Position numbers and translations under genes: made by a program
Part shown: positions 1-8,635 of the stretch, in pieces
Numbering within the stretch: the first letter of the stretch is position 1
Layout of the letters: every line of letters begins with the position of its first letter
Source of the DNA: Massilia sp. Root133
GTDB taxonomy: Bacteria > Pseudomonadota > Gammaproteobacteria > Burkholderiales > Burkholderiaceae_D
NCBI RefSeq assembly: GCF_001426525.1
Contig: NZ_LMEW01000010.1
Location: 1 to 64,000, forward strand
Direction of reading: 5' to 3'
DNA: 64,000 nt
The notes under the pieces: generated by a model
Told to the model about the DNA's origin: nothing
The model's input: only the letters and a program-made list of their open reading frames with translations
Databases searched by the model: none

Positions 1-103
1 CCCTGGCACGTCATTATTTGACCGATTGCGTACGACCTCAGTTGGATCACCACGCCTTCCAGCTCGCCCTACTTACACTGATCAATTTGGTGCAGGTTGT
101 GAA

Positions 104-278
104 AATTTGAGGGGAAGGGTCAGGGTCAGAGCCCATTTTTTGGCACGATCTCGGCAGCAACTTGTTGAGGGTGACGGTGCCGGCCTGCCCGTCCAGATGG
201 GCAGGCCGGCACCTGCATTCGGCGACTCGTGCACATCAGGACATTGATCTGAAATGTGCTCTGACCCCGAATTTGAGG
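104..278. repeat. MITE-like insertion with inverted ends and flanking 9-bp direct repeat
   Basis: Positions 123-138 (GGGTCAGAGCCCATTT) and 252-267 are inverted repeats that match at 15 of 16 bases. AATTTGAGG occurs at 104-112 and again at 270-278, like a target duplication, although the spacing to the inverted ends is unequal (10 versus 2 bases). A strong hairpin lies in the centre and there is no credible coding frame. The size (about 145-175 bp) and structure suggest a non-autonomous mobile element or a transposase-linked intergenic repeat. GGGTCAGAGC-type ends are, from memory, common in proteobacterial intergenic repeats. The rest of 1-444 shows no gene; 279-444 is the leader of the next gene. 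Confidence 0.5.
176..213. other. 15-bp perfect hairpin inside the insertion-like element
   Basis: Arms 176-190 and 199-213 are perfectly complementary (15 bp, nearly all G-C) around the 8-base loop 191-198. No T-run follows on either strand, so it does not look like a classical intrinsic terminator. A structural element of the surrounding repeat is more likely. Confidence 0.6.
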
Positions 279-444
279 CCGTTCATTCTTCGCATATCGA
301 TAAAACTTTCCTGCTGGCTAACGCGCGCTGTTCAAGAAAACGCGGCGATACACTTTGCCACGGCCGTTGTCATTCAAACACGAGCTTGCGCACTGCGGCC
401 CCCGCCAGGCGCCAACTTCATAACAGAGTTCAGGAGAGCGAAAC

Positions 445-1218
445 ATGCAGAACAAGAACACCTTGAAAGGGCTGCTGGCCGTTTCGGCAGTGGCAGCGAT
501 GTTCGCCACCGTCGGCGTACACGCCCAGACGGCGGCGGTCAGCCAGACCCCGAGCCAGACCGGCACCAGCAGCACGCCCGGCAAACAGAACACGTCCGGT
601 AAAACCACCCGCGAAGGCACCATCGACAACACCAACAGCACCGGCATGGAAAACCGCAGCAAGCAGGCGGGTGCGGCCGGCATGACCAATAAGAACGCCA
701 CCTCGAGCATGGGCGCCAGCGGCGCCGGCCAGTCGGCGGCAGGTACGGCCACCGGCGCGAAGCTGAGCACTGGCGACGCGAAGATTCTCAAAGATATGGC
801 AATGGCCAATATGGCCGAAGTCGAGGGTGGCAAGCTCGCCCAGAGCAAGAGCCAGAGCAGCGAGGTGAAAGCGTTCGCCCAGCAGATGATCGACGACCAC
901 ACCGCCAACCTGAACGAGGTCAAGGCGCTGGCCCAGGCGCGCGGCGTGACCCTGCCGACCGAGCCGGACGCCAAGCACAAGGCCATGGCCGCCAAGCTGG
1001 AACAGATGAGCGGCGACGCCTTCGACAAGGCCTACATGAAGCAGGCCGGCGTCCAGGATCACAAGGCTGTCCACGCCAAGCTGATGGCCGCGTCGAAGAA
1101 GGCCAAGGATCCGGAAGTGAAGGCCCTCGTCGACAAGACCGAGCCGGTCGTCGCGCAACACCTCAAATCGGCCGAGCAGATGCCGATGGCCAAGACGGGT
1201 ACGACGTCGGGCAAATAA
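445..1218 (+). CDS. DUF4142 exported protein
   Basis: The 257-residue product starts with a Sec signal peptide (hydrophobic residues about 8-25, cleavage near VHAQT). A low-complexity Ser/Thr/Gly/Asn linker follows to about residue 105. The rest is a helical DUF4142 domain (starting near LSTGDAKILKDMA), a ferritin-like fold of unknown function common in Burkholderiales and rhizobia. It probably acts in the periplasm or outside the cell. The start is supported by AGGAG eight bases upstream. It is a monocistronic unit convergent with the PaiB-like gene. The family assignment is secure; no function is known for it. Confidence 0.85.
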   Translation: MQNKNTLKGLLAVSAVAAMFATVGVHAQTAAVSQTPSQTGTSSTPGKQNTSGKTTREGTIDNTNSTGMENRSKQAGAAGMTNKNATSSMGASGAGQSAAGTATGAKLSTGDAKILKDMAMANMAEVEGGKLAQSKSQSSEVKAFAQQMIDDHTANLNEVKALAQARGVTLPTEPDAKHKAMAAKLEQMSGDAFDKAYMKQAGVQDHKAVHAKLMAASKKAKDPEVKALVDKTEPVVAQHLKSAEQMPMAKTGTTSGK

Positions 1219-1232
1219 GCCGGCAAATAAGC
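1210..1232 (+). repeat. tandem 11-bp duplication across a stop codon
   Basis: GGCAAATAAGC occurs at 1210-1220 and again at 1222-1232. The first copy contains the TAA stop of the DUF4142 gene, the second repeats it. It is probably a replication-slippage duplication without function. Confidence 0.6.
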
Positions 1233-1242
1233 ACTGCCAGCG

Positions 1243-1818
1243 TTATCCCATCGCAGCCAGCACGCGCGCCCGGTCCTCGGACGTGCGGTTCTGGCTCATC
1301 TTGAATTTTGCTTCGAGGCGTTCGATGACGATCTCGATGCCGACGGTCGTCCGCACGACCTTGTCGATGAATTCGCGCGGCGCATCCTCGACCTTCCATC
1401 CGGCGCGTGCATTTTCATGACGCCTCGTCAGCCGCGTCATCTGGCCGAGGATCCACGCCGGATCGTCGATCGCACGCAGCCGCCCGTGCGCGTGCACGGC
1501 CTGATAATTCCACGTCGGCACCACGCGTCCCCCGGCCGCCTCGACGTCGTACAGCAGCGGCGACACATAGCTGGACGCGCCCTGGAACAGCGCGAGCACG
1601 GACGCATCGTCCGCCTGCCAGATCGGATTCGCGCGTGCCACGTGGGCACGCAGCAGGCCGTGCGGCGCGGCTTCCGTGGGCGCCACCAGCTCGAACGGGA
1701 TGTGATCTGCTTCCAGCCCGCCGGTGCCGAGGCGCACGAGCGCGCCCAGCGGATTGGCGGCGATCAGGTCCAGCATGTCGGCCTCGTCGGCCACGGCAAA
1801 TTGTCTCGGCACATACAT
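1243..1818 (-). CDS. FMN-binding PaiB-like protein
   Basis: The 191-residue protein begins MYVPRQFAVAD and resembles the PaiB/FMN-binding split-barrel family (PF04299), whose members are about 200 residues. The family is named from Bacillus PaiB, a negative regulator of sporulation and protease genes, but most proteobacterial members are uncharacterised flavin-binding proteins. Visible features are the N-terminal small-residue-rich strand (LIAANPLGALVRL), the central WNYQAVHAHG segment typical of the family, and a C-terminal KMSQNR motif. Its ATG overlaps the stop of the upstream OsmC-like gene (TAATG), which suggests translational coupling and joint expression. Confidence 0.85.
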   Translation of the reverse strand: MYVPRQFAVADEADMLDLIAANPLGALVRLGTGGLEADHIPFELVAPTEAAPHGLLRAHVARANPIWQADDASVLALFQGASSYVSPLLYDVEAAGGRVVPTWNYQAVHAHGRLRAIDDPAWILGQMTRLTRRHENARAGWKVEDAPREFIDKVVRTTVGIEIVIERLEAKFKMSQNRTSEDRARVLAAMG

Positions 1819-2285
1819 TATTCGAATCCCTCCACGACGACGTCTCCCTTCAGCGAATTGGCGATGTAGCAGCGGGCATGCGCTTCATGATGCAGCTCGG
1901 CCAGCGCCGCGCGATCCGGCTGCCGTTCGCCGCCGAACGCGATGACGGGATCGAGCACGACGCGGGTGATGGCCGCGCGGCCGTCCGGACCGGTGTCGAG
2001 CAGGCCGACGGCGCGGTCCTCGTAGCGGTCGACGACGTAGCCGCGCGTGGCCGCGAGCGACAGGAAGAACAGCATGTGGCAGCTGGCGGCGGCCGCGACG
2101 AGGGCTTCTTCCGGATCGACGGCTGCCGGGTCCGACAATGGCACGGGCACGGACAAGGGCGACGAGGAGGCCGGCACGTCCAGGCCGCCGTCGAAGCGCC
2201 AGCGGTGCGCGCGGCTGTAGCGCAGGTCGGTGAAGGCCTGGTCGCCGCGCTGCCAGGCCAGGGTGGCTTCGAATCGTTTCATCAT
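1818..2285 (-). CDS. OsmC family peroxide/thiol protein
   Basis: The 155-residue product matches the OsmC/Ohr family in length and in the two conserved cysteines: C69 in ASCHMLFFLSLA and C139 in HARCYIANSL. OsmC proteins reduce organic hydroperoxides through this cysteine pair in the cytoplasm. The sequence is closer to the general OsmC-like branch than to classical Ohr. Two adjacent ATGs (2285 and 2282) are possible starts. The gene heads a two-gene operon with the PaiB-like gene and is divergent from a MocR-type regulator, which is a natural candidate to control it. That regulatory link is inferred from position only. Confidence 0.88.
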   Translation of the reverse strand: MMKRFEATLAWQRGDQAFTDLRYSRAHRWRFDGGLDVPASSSPLSVPVPLSDPAAVDPEEALVAAAASCHMLFFLSLAATRGYVVDRYEDRAVGLLDTGPDGRAAITRVVLDPVIAFGGERQPDRAALAELHHEAHARCYIANSLKGDVVVEGFE

Positions 2286-2309
2286 CTCTCCGTGTGCGAA
2301 CGAGCTGTC

Positions 2310-2337
2310 ATCTTAAGTTCAAGGATGGCTTGCTCAA
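2310..2337 (-). promoter_or_regulatory. candidate sigma-70 promoter for the OsmC/PaiB operon
   Basis: Read on the minus strand, TTGAGC (2337-2332) is followed after 16 bases by TAAGAT (2315-2310), about 25 bases upstream of the OsmC start. The site lies in the 99-bp divergent region shared with the MocR-type regulator, which also has ACCAAT twice at 24-bp spacing (2341 and 2365). Assignment is by eye. Confidence 0.35.
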
Positions 2338-2384
2338 ATGACCAATTATCTGGAAGATGGGCGTACCAATCCTGACCATGTCCC

Positions 2385-3866
2385 ATGCACGTCCACGACA
2401 TCCTCGCCGCCGCCACGCTCGAGCGCGATTCCCCGACACCGCTGTTCCGCCAGCTGTACGTCCACCTGAAGGACGCGATCCTCGACGGCCGCATCGCCGC
2501 CGGCGTGCGCCTGCCCGCCACGCGCACCCTGTGCGGCCTGTTGAACGTGTCGCGCCAGACCGTGCTCGCCGCGTACGAGCAGTTGATGGCCGAGGGTTAT
2601 CTGCAGGGCACGGTGGGGAAGGGCACGTTCGTCAGCGCGTCGCTGCCGGCCGGTGCGCGTGCGGGCGATGCCGCCACGGCGCCGATGGTGCGGCCGCTGT
2701 CGGCGCGCGGAGAACTCATCGCGGGCGGCATGGCGCGCGTGCTGCACCACGCGGGGCCGCTGCGCGCCTTCCGCGCCAGCATGCCGGGCCTGGACCTGTT
2801 CCCGTTCGACGTCTGGCGCCGGCTGGAGGCGCGCCACTGGCGCCATTCGACCGGGGCGCTCGGCTACGGTCCCGGCGCCGGATACGAGCCCCTGCGGGAG
2901 CTGCTGTGCGCTTACCTGAAAGCGTCGCGCGGGGTGCAGTGCACGCCGGACCAGGTCGTGATCACGTCCGGCTCGCAGCAGGCGTTGTACCTGCTGGCCC
3001 AGCTGCTGCTCGCGCCGGGCGAAGCGATGTGGATCGAATCGCCCGGCTACCAGGGCGCGGTGGCGCCGTTCACGGTGGCCGGTGCGCGCGTGTGTCCGGT
3101 GCCGGTCGACGCCGAGGGCATGGACGTCGCGTACGCGGCAAGGCACTATCCCGATGCGCGCCTCGCGTTCGCGACGCCGTCGCACCAGCTGCCGCTGGGC
3201 GTGACCATGAGCCTGCGCCGCCGTCTCGAACTGCTGCGCTGGGCCGAGGCGAACCGCGCGTGGATCGTCGAGGACGACTACGACAGCGAATACCGCCACA
3301 CCGGCCCGCCGCTCGCGTCGCTGCAAAGCATGGATCGCGCGAGCTGCGTGATCTACGTGGGCACGTTGTCGAAGGTGCTGTTCCCCGCGCTGCGGCTGGG
3401 CTATGTCGTGGCGCCGCCCGCGCTGGCCGCGGCGCTGGCGCGGGCGAAGGCCGTCGTCGACCGCCACAGCCCCATCGTGCCGCAGGCGACGCTCGCCGAC
3501 TTCATCGCCGGCGGCCACTTCGCGCGCCACATCCGCCGCACGCGCGACGCATATGGCGAGCGCCGGCAAGCCCTCGTCGATGCGCTCGATGCACGCCTTG
3601 GCGGCCGGCTGCGCCAGGGGCCGTCGGACGCGGGTCTCGACCTGTGCGTGCATTTCACCGAGAGGCTGGACGAGGAAGCGGTCGCCCGGCACGCCCGCGA
3701 TGTCGGCGTGGACGTGCGCACGCTGGGCTACTATACGAATCCGCAGGCGGGCGCCGCCTGCGCCATCGATCCCGGGCTGCTGCTCGGCTTTTCCGCGTTC
3801 ACGCCGGACGTGATCCGCGCCGGCGTGGCCGACCTGGAACAGGCCATCCAGCGGGCATCAGTGTGA
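2385..3866 (+). CDS. MocR/PdxR-type GntR regulator with aminotransferase domain
   Basis: The 493-residue protein has a GntR winged helix at about 12-80 (TPLFRQLYVHLKDAILDGRI, then LPATRTLCGLLNVSRQTV). A class I aminotransferase fold follows at about 110-485, including ITSGSQQALYLLAQLL, VEDDYDSEYRHTG and the PLP lysine K330 in VGTLSKVLF. This is the MocR layout: PLP or a related ligand controls DNA binding. PdxR members activate PLP synthesis, but no pdx gene is adjacent, so the target is unknown. The divergent OsmC/PaiB operon is the obvious candidate. Its 3' end overlaps the convergent cytochrome c gene by nine bases. Confidence 0.92.
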   Translation: MHVHDILAAATLERDSPTPLFRQLYVHLKDAILDGRIAAGVRLPATRTLCGLLNVSRQTVLAAYEQLMAEGYLQGTVGKGTFVSASLPAGARAGDAATAPMVRPLSARGELIAGGMARVLHHAGPLRAFRASMPGLDLFPFDVWRRLEARHWRHSTGALGYGPGAGYEPLRELLCAYLKASRGVQCTPDQVVITSGSQQALYLLAQLLLAPGEAMWIESPGYQGAVAPFTVAGARVCPVPVDAEGMDVAYAARHYPDARLAFATPSHQLPLGVTMSLRRRLELLRWAEANRAWIVEDDYDSEYRHTGPPLASLQSMDRASCVIYVGTLSKVLFPALRLGYVVAPPALAAALARAKAVVDRHSPIVPQATLADFIAGGHFARHIRRTRDAYGERRQALVDALDARLGGRLRQGPSDAGLDLCVHFTERLDEEAVARHARDVGVDVRTLGYYTNPQAGAACAIDPGLLLGFSAFTPDVIRAGVADLEQAIQRASV

Positions 3867-4226
3867 CAGCAGCCAGGCGCTCATGTCGATCGCATCGCGT
3901 TCCGACACGCCCAGCACGGGCATCGCGGTGTGCGGGTCGATCGCCTGCGGATCGCGGATCCAGCGCACGAGGTTCGCCTGGTTGTTCGGCAGCGTGCCGG
4001 CGATGATGGGACGCTTGGCCATGTCTTCGAGCGGCCGCCCCACATAGACCTTCGATCCGGTCACGCCCGGGATCATGTGGCATGCGCGGCAGCCGTACTG
4101 GGCGAGGGCGATCCGGCCGCGCGCGGCGTCGCCCTGCAGGCCGGCGGGGGCGCGGTTCGCTTCGCCGCAGCCGGCTTGCAGGAGCGCCGCGAGTACGAGG
4201 ACAAGGACGAGCGCGAGCCGGTTCAT
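3858..4226 (-). CDS. small lipoprotein cytochrome c
   Basis: The 122-residue product has a lipoprotein signal peptide (MNRLALVLVLVLAALLQAGC, lipobox LQAGC at 17-20 plus). One heme site follows, CRACH at about 46-50, with PHTAMPVLGV supplying the distal Met. It is a class I cytochrome c, probably anchored in the periplasmic face of a membrane and carrying electrons. The ATG overlaps the upstream cytochrome stop (ATGA at 4223-4226), so the two are coupled. The protein closely resembles the lipoprotein cytochrome encoded from 4783 and the C-terminal domain of CoxB, so the three look like paralogues serving the same oxidase. Confidence 0.85.
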   Translation of the reverse strand: MNRLALVLVLVLAALLQAGCGEANRAPAGLQGDAARGRIALAQYGCRACHMIPGVTGSKVYVGRPLEDMAKRPIIAGTLPNNQANLVRWIRDPQAIDPHTAMPVLGVSERDAIDMSAWLLSH

Positions 4227-4762
4227 TTCTTCGCCTCCGCCGTCATTGCCCGGTAATCGTCCGCGCTCTGCGTGGGCAGCTGCATGATGAACGCCACCGT
4301 GGACCACAGCTCGTCCTCGCTCAGGTGGTATTCCCAGCCCGGCATGCCGCTCATCTTGATGCCGTGCCGCGTGATCCAGTACAGCTCGCGCGGCTTCCAG
4401 TGGCGCGTGGCGTCCACCAGCGGACCGGGCACGGGCTGCATGCTCAGGCCATGCTTGCCGGGCGCCGTGCCGGGACCGCCGTGGCACTGGGCACAGTTGT
4501 CGCGGTAGACGGCCGCGCCGCGCAGCACCTGCTCGTGGTCGCCCAGTGCGGGTTCGGCCACGCTCTGCGCATGGCGCCGCACCGAGTAATGCATGGCTTG
4601 TTCGAGCGTGCTGTAGACGAACGGGAAGTGCTGCGTGGTGGCGCCGATGTCGTACCAGCCGGCGCGCAGCACGACGAAGCCGGCGAGCGCGGCGACGACC
4701 CCCGATCCCAGTAGGGTGGCGATGACGGTCATCATGACCAGGCGGGTGCGCGTGGCGGGCAT
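4223..4762 (-). CDS. membrane-anchored cytochrome c
   Basis: The 179-residue product has an N-terminal membrane anchor (about residues 8-33) and no lipobox. A mono-heme cytochrome c domain follows with CAQCH at about 91-95 and likely Met ligands in GIKMSGMPGWEYH. It resembles the membrane-bound cytochromes c that accompany terminal oxidases. It is the first gene of a two-gene minus-strand operon that diverges from the oxidase operon; the two transcription units are separated by at most a few tens of bases, so they probably share control. The electron donor is not evident from the sequence. Confidence 0.83.
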   Translation of the reverse strand: MPATRTRLVMMTVIATLLGSGVVAALAGFVVLRAGWYDIGATTQHFPFVYSTLEQAMHYSVRRHAQSVAEPALGDHEQVLRGAAVYRDNCAQCHGGPGTAPGKHGLSMQPVPGPLVDATRHWKPRELYWITRHGIKMSGMPGWEYHLSEDELWSTVAFIMQLPTQSADDYRAMTAEAKK

Positions 4763-4782
4763 GCGGGATTCCCAAACGAATC

Positions 4783-5235
4783 GTGTTAAAAAAAATGCAT
4801 CGTCTCCGGTATTATAAAAGCCAACTCAACGTCGTGGATTCAACCGTGCCGACCTCGCTGTCACGCTCTTCCATCGCTGGTGCCGCGCTCGTATTGACGT
4901 GCGCGGGGCTGCTGTCCGGCTGCGGTGATGACGACTTGCGCAAGCCGTACATCGGCGGCGACGCGAAAGTCGGCAAGCAACTGGTCACGCAATACCAGTG
5001 CGGCGCGTGCCACAAGATCCCGGACGTCCCGGGCGCGGGCGGCGAGGCCGGTCCGGACCTGGAAAAGTTCGGGCGCTCGAGCTACATCGCCGGCGGCATT
5101 CCCAACGTGCCGCCGCGTCTCGTCGCGTGGCTGCTCGATCCGCCCGCCCTCAAGCCCGGCACGGTCATGCCGGCCATGGGCATGACGGAACAGGAGGCCA
5201 GGCACATGGCCGCCTACCTGTACACGCTGCGATGA
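4783..5235 (+). CDS. lipoprotein cytochrome c, first gene of the oxidase operon
   Basis: This mono-heme cytochrome has a lipobox (GLLSGC) and CGACH followed by a Met-containing segment (GTVMPAMGM). The first possible start is GTG 4783, giving 150 residues. ATG 4795 and GTG 4846 are alternatives; starting at GTG 4846 gives a more normal signal peptide (about 28 residues before the lipobox Cys), and a TATTAT sequence near 4810 could be a -10 box. The true start is therefore uncertain. The stop overlaps the coxB ATG (ATGA). It probably delivers electrons to the caa3 oxidase from the outer face of the inner membrane. Confidence 0.82.
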   Translation: MLKKMHRLRYYKSQLNVVDSTVPTSLSRSSIAGAALVLTCAGLLSGCGDDDLRKPYIGGDAKVGKQLVTQYQCGACHKIPDVPGAGGEAGPDLEKFGRSSYIAGGIPNVPPRLVAWLLDPPALKPGTVMPAMGMTEQEARHMAAYLYTLR

Positions 5236-6161
5236 ATGGGACGCTGCAATCCGTCCTCCACCCGGCCGGCGCGGACGCCGCCGTCATCAGCCAGTTCGCG
5301 TGGATCCTGTTCGGGGCCGCCACCGTCATCTTCGTCGCCGTGATGGCGCTGATGGCGCTCAGCCTGCGCGACAACGCGCGGCCGCTGCGGCCCGGCCTGT
5401 GGATCGCGGGTGCGGGCGTCGCGTTTCCCGTGCTCGTGCTGTCGGCGCTGCTCACGTGGAGCACGTGGCGCAGCGCGCAACTGGTTCCGCAAGGCTCGCA
5501 GGCCGCGCTGTCGATCTCCGTCACGGCGCGCATGTGGTGGTGGGAAGTGCGCTACCGCGACCCGGCCGGCGGGCGCGAGATCGTCACCGCCAACGAGATC
5601 CACATCCCGGTCGGGCAGGCCGTGTACGTGGGCCTGAACGCGGCCGACGTGATCCACAGCCTGTGGGTGCCGTCGTTGTCCGGCAAGCGCGACATGATTC
5701 CCGGCCGCGTCACCGGCCTCACGTTGCGCGCCGACCGGCCCGGGGTCTACCGCGGCCAGTGCGCGGAATTCTGCGGCGCCCAGCATGCGAACATGGCCTT
5801 GCACGTGGTGGCGCTGGCGCCCGACGCGTTCCGCGACTGGCTGCGGCGCCAGGCATTACCGGCCCGCGCACCGCAGGGCGCGCTGCTGGAGCGGGGCCGC
5901 GCCGCCTTCCTCGAACAGCGCTGCCAGACGTGCCACACGATCCGCGGCGTGGCCGAGACGGCGCGCCTCGGTCCCGACCTGACGCACGTCGGCAGCCGCG
6001 CGCACATCGGCGCGGGCCTCTTGCAGACGCACCAGAACACGCTGGCCGGCTGGATCGCGGATCCGCAGGCCGTCAAGCCGGGCGTGTTCATGCCCGCCGC
6101 CGCCGGCACCGACGGCGACACGCTGGGCGCGCTGGCGGCCTATCTCGAGCACCTGCAATGA
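5232..6161 (+). CDS. coxB: cytochrome c oxidase subunit II with fused cytochrome c (caa3 type)
   Basis: The 309-residue protein has two N-terminal transmembrane helices (about 20-44 and 54-78). A cupredoxin domain follows with a full CuA ligand set: H142, C177, C181, H185 and M188 (GQCAEFCGAQHANM). A C-terminal cytochrome c domain carries CQTCH at 231-235. This is the layout of caa3 oxidases, in which the fused heme passes electrons to CuA. The start ATG overlaps the preceding stop, and the stop overlaps the ctaD start by the same ATGA device, so the operon is tightly coupled. Oxidase assembly factors are not in the window. Confidence 0.95.
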   Translation: MNGTLQSVLHPAGADAAVISQFAWILFGAATVIFVAVMALMALSLRDNARPLRPGLWIAGAGVAFPVLVLSALLTWSTWRSAQLVPQGSQAALSISVTARMWWWEVRYRDPAGGREIVTANEIHIPVGQAVYVGLNAADVIHSLWVPSLSGKRDMIPGRVTGLTLRADRPGVYRGQCAEFCGAQHANMALHVVALAPDAFRDWLRRQALPARAPQGALLERGRAAFLEQRCQTCHTIRGVAETARLGPDLTHVGSRAHIGAGLLQTHQNTLAGWIADPQAVKPGVFMPAAAGTDGDTLGALAAYLEHLQ

Positions 6162-8635
6162 CGGCCCGGGACGACGACCTCGCGCGGTTGGAAGACGTCT
6201 GGAGCACGCGGCGCGGCTGGCGCTTCTTATCGTCCGTGAACAACACGAACATCGGCCTGCTGTACATCGGCACGGCGCTGCTGTTCTTCATCCTCGCCGG
6301 CGTGCTGGGCCTCCTGATGCGCGTGCAGCTGGCCGTGCCGGACAACGGCTTCCTCGGCGCCGAGACGTACAACCAGGTGTTCACGATGCACGGCTCGGTG
6401 ATGATGTTCCTGTTCGCGATCCCGATCGTGGAAGCCATCGCCGTGTACCTGCTGCCGAACATGCTGGGCGCGCGCGACCTGCCGTTCCCGCGCCTGTCCG
6501 CGTACGCGTTCTGGGCCTACGCCATCGGCGGCCTCGCATTCTTCTGCACGCTGTTCGCCGGCCTCGCACCGGACGGCGGGTGGTTCATGTATCCGCCGCT
6601 CACGGGTCTGAAATATTCGCCGGGCCTCAACGCCGACTTCTGGCTGCTGGGCATCGGCTTCATCGAGATCTCCGCCATCGCCGGCGCCATCGAACTGATC
6701 GTCGGCATCCTGTTTACGCGCGCACCGGGCATGACGTTGGGACGCATGCCCGTGTATGCGTGGGCCATGCTGGTCGTGGGCGTGATGATCGTGTTCGCGT
6801 TCCCCGCCGTGATCGCGGGCACGGCGCTGCTGGAACTGGAGCGCGCGTTCGACTGGCCGTTCTTCATCGCCGACCGCGGCGGCGATCCGCTGTTGTGGCA
6901 GCACCTGTTCTGGTTCTTCGGCCACCCCGAGGTCTACATCATCTTTCTGCCGGCCGCCGGCATGGTGTCGACGATCGTGCCGACCCTTGCCGGCACGCCG
7001 CTCGTCGCGCGCCGCGCCATCATCGCGGCCCTCGTCGGCGTGGGCGTGTTCAGCTTCGGCCTGTGGGCGCACCACATGTTCACCGCGGGCCTCGGCACGC
7101 TGGAAATGGGCTTTGTTTCCGCGGCCAGCATGGCGGTGGCGGTGCCCACCGCGATCCAGGTGTTCGCGTGGATCGCCACGCTGTGGAAAGGGAAAGTCGA
7201 AGCGAACGCGCCCACGCTGTTCCTGCTCGGCTTCATGGCCATCTTCGTCCTGGGCGGCCTGACCGGCGTGATGGTCGCCGTGATCCCGTTCGACTGGCAG
7301 GTGCACGACACGTATTTCGTCGTCGCGCACTTTCACTACGTGCTGATCGGCGGGATGGTGTTCCCCGTGTTCGCCGCGCTGTACTACTGGCTGCCGCTCG
7401 TGAACGGCAACCGGTTGTCGGAAGGGCTCGCGCGCTGGGTGTTCGGCCTGATGTTCGTCGGCTTCAACGTCGCGTTCTTCCCGATGCACGTGACGGGATT
7501 GCTCGGCATGCCGCGCCGCGTCTACACGTATGCGGCGGACCTCGGGTGGAATGGCCTGAACATGCTGTCGACCGTGGGCGCGTTCACGTTCGCGCTCGGC
7601 GTGGCGCTGTTCGCGTGGGATGCGTGGCGGTCGCTGCGCAGGCCGGAACGCCCCGTCGGCAACCCATGGAACGCACCCACGCTCGAATGGCTGCCGTCCG
7701 GGGACTACGGCAACCGCAGCATCCCGCGCATCGATTCGATCGACCCGCTGTGGGACCGTCCGGAACTGGTGCGCGAGGTGGAGGAGGGCGGCCATTACCT
7801 GCCGCGCACGGCGACGGGCGCGCGCGAGACCATCGCCACGAGCCCCGTCGCGGCGGCCCCGCGCTATGTGCTGATCCTGCCCGGCGACAGCTGGCTGCCC
7901 CTGATCGCCGCCGCCGGCACGGCCGCCTTCTTCCTGCTGCTGACCGTGAAGCTGCACGTGCTCGCATGGATCTGCGGCGTGGCGGCCATCGCGGCGGTGC
8001 TCGGGTGGATGTGGCAGGCGGATCGCGCGAGCACCGTCGCCGACGTGGACATCGGCCACGGCGAGTCGATACCGGTCGGCGCCACCGGCACGGCATCGCA
8101 CGCGTGGTGGGCCGCCATCGTGATGCTCGTCGTCGACCTCAGCATCTTCGCGTGCTTCGCGTTCGCCTACGTGCACGTGACGATGCGCCTGACGGTGTGC
8201 CCGCCGCCCGGCGCCACGCTGCCGTCGCAGGACCTCGCGCTCACATCCGCCGGCCTGCTGGTGCTGGGCTCATTGCTCGTGTGGTTCGCGACGCTCGCCG
8301 TCGGCACGCGGCGCCTGCCGTGGCTCGTGCTGGCGGCGCTGGGCTGCGTGCTCGCGTCATGTGCGGTCGACGTGGGCGGCCTGCTCGATGCCGGGCTGGA
8401 CCCGACCGCCACCGCATGGGGCGCGGGCGTCGCGGCATTGGCCTCCTACCAGGGCCTGCACGTCGTGACGCTCGCCGTGCTGGCGCCGTATCTCGCCGCG
8501 CGCGCATGGTGCGGCCTGCTGGGTGAGCGCAGCCGCGCAGCGCTCGACACCATCGCGCTCGTGTGGCACATGACCACGTTGCAGGGCATCGCCGGGATGC
8601 TCGTCGTGCGGCTCGTGCCGCTGCTGATGGCGTGA
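6158..8635 (+). CDS. ctaD: cytochrome c oxidase subunit I fused to a subunit III-like domain
   Basis: The 825-residue protein is far longer than a plain COX1 (about 530). Residues 1 to about 520 are the heme-copper core: TMHGSVMMFLF with a heme ligand, FGHPEVYIIFLPAAGM with the cross-linked His-Tyr and proton-channel Glu, HHMFTAGLG for CuB, and HFHYVLIGG with the remaining heme ligands. After a linker with PEP-type loops, residues about 590-825 hold further helices resembling COX3 (ATASHAWWAAIVML, QGLHVVTLAVL, HMTTLQGIAGM). COX1-COX3 fusions are known in caa3 and related oxidases. The enzyme reduces O2 to water and pumps protons in the inner membrane. Confidence 0.94.
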   Translation: MTARDDDLARLEDVWSTRRGWRFLSSVNNTNIGLLYIGTALLFFILAGVLGLLMRVQLAVPDNGFLGAETYNQVFTMHGSVMMFLFAIPIVEAIAVYLLPNMLGARDLPFPRLSAYAFWAYAIGGLAFFCTLFAGLAPDGGWFMYPPLTGLKYSPGLNADFWLLGIGFIEISAIAGAIELIVGILFTRAPGMTLGRMPVYAWAMLVVGVMIVFAFPAVIAGTALLELERAFDWPFFIADRGGDPLLWQHLFWFFGHPEVYIIFLPAAGMVSTIVPTLAGTPLVARRAIIAALVGVGVFSFGLWAHHMFTAGLGTLEMGFVSAASMAVAVPTAIQVFAWIATLWKGKVEANAPTLFLLGFMAIFVLGGLTGVMVAVIPFDWQVHDTYFVVAHFHYVLIGGMVFPVFAALYYWLPLVNGNRLSEGLARWVFGLMFVGFNVAFFPMHVTGLLGMPRRVYTYAADLGWNGLNMLSTVGAFTFALGVALFAWDAWRSLRRPERPVGNPWNAPTLEWLPSGDYGNRSIPRIDSIDPLWDRPELVREVEEGGHYLPRTATGARETIATSPVAAAPRYVLILPGDSWLPLIAAAGTAAFFLLLTVKLHVLAWICGVAAIAAVLGWMWQADRASTVADVDIGHGESIPVGATGTASHAWWAAIVMLVVDLSIFACFAFAYVHVTMRLTVCPPPGATLPSQDLALTSAGLLVLGSLLVWFATLAVGTRRLPWLVLAALGCVLASCAVDVGGLLDAGLDPTATAWGAGVAALASYQGLHVVTLAVLAPYLAARAWCGLLGERSRAALDTIALVWHMTTLQGIAGMLVVRLVPLLMA

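Noticed and set aside
6227..8176. Minus-strand open frame opposite ctaD
   Set aside because: Its His/Arg/Gln-rich translation is typical of an antisense shadow, and ctaD is unambiguous.
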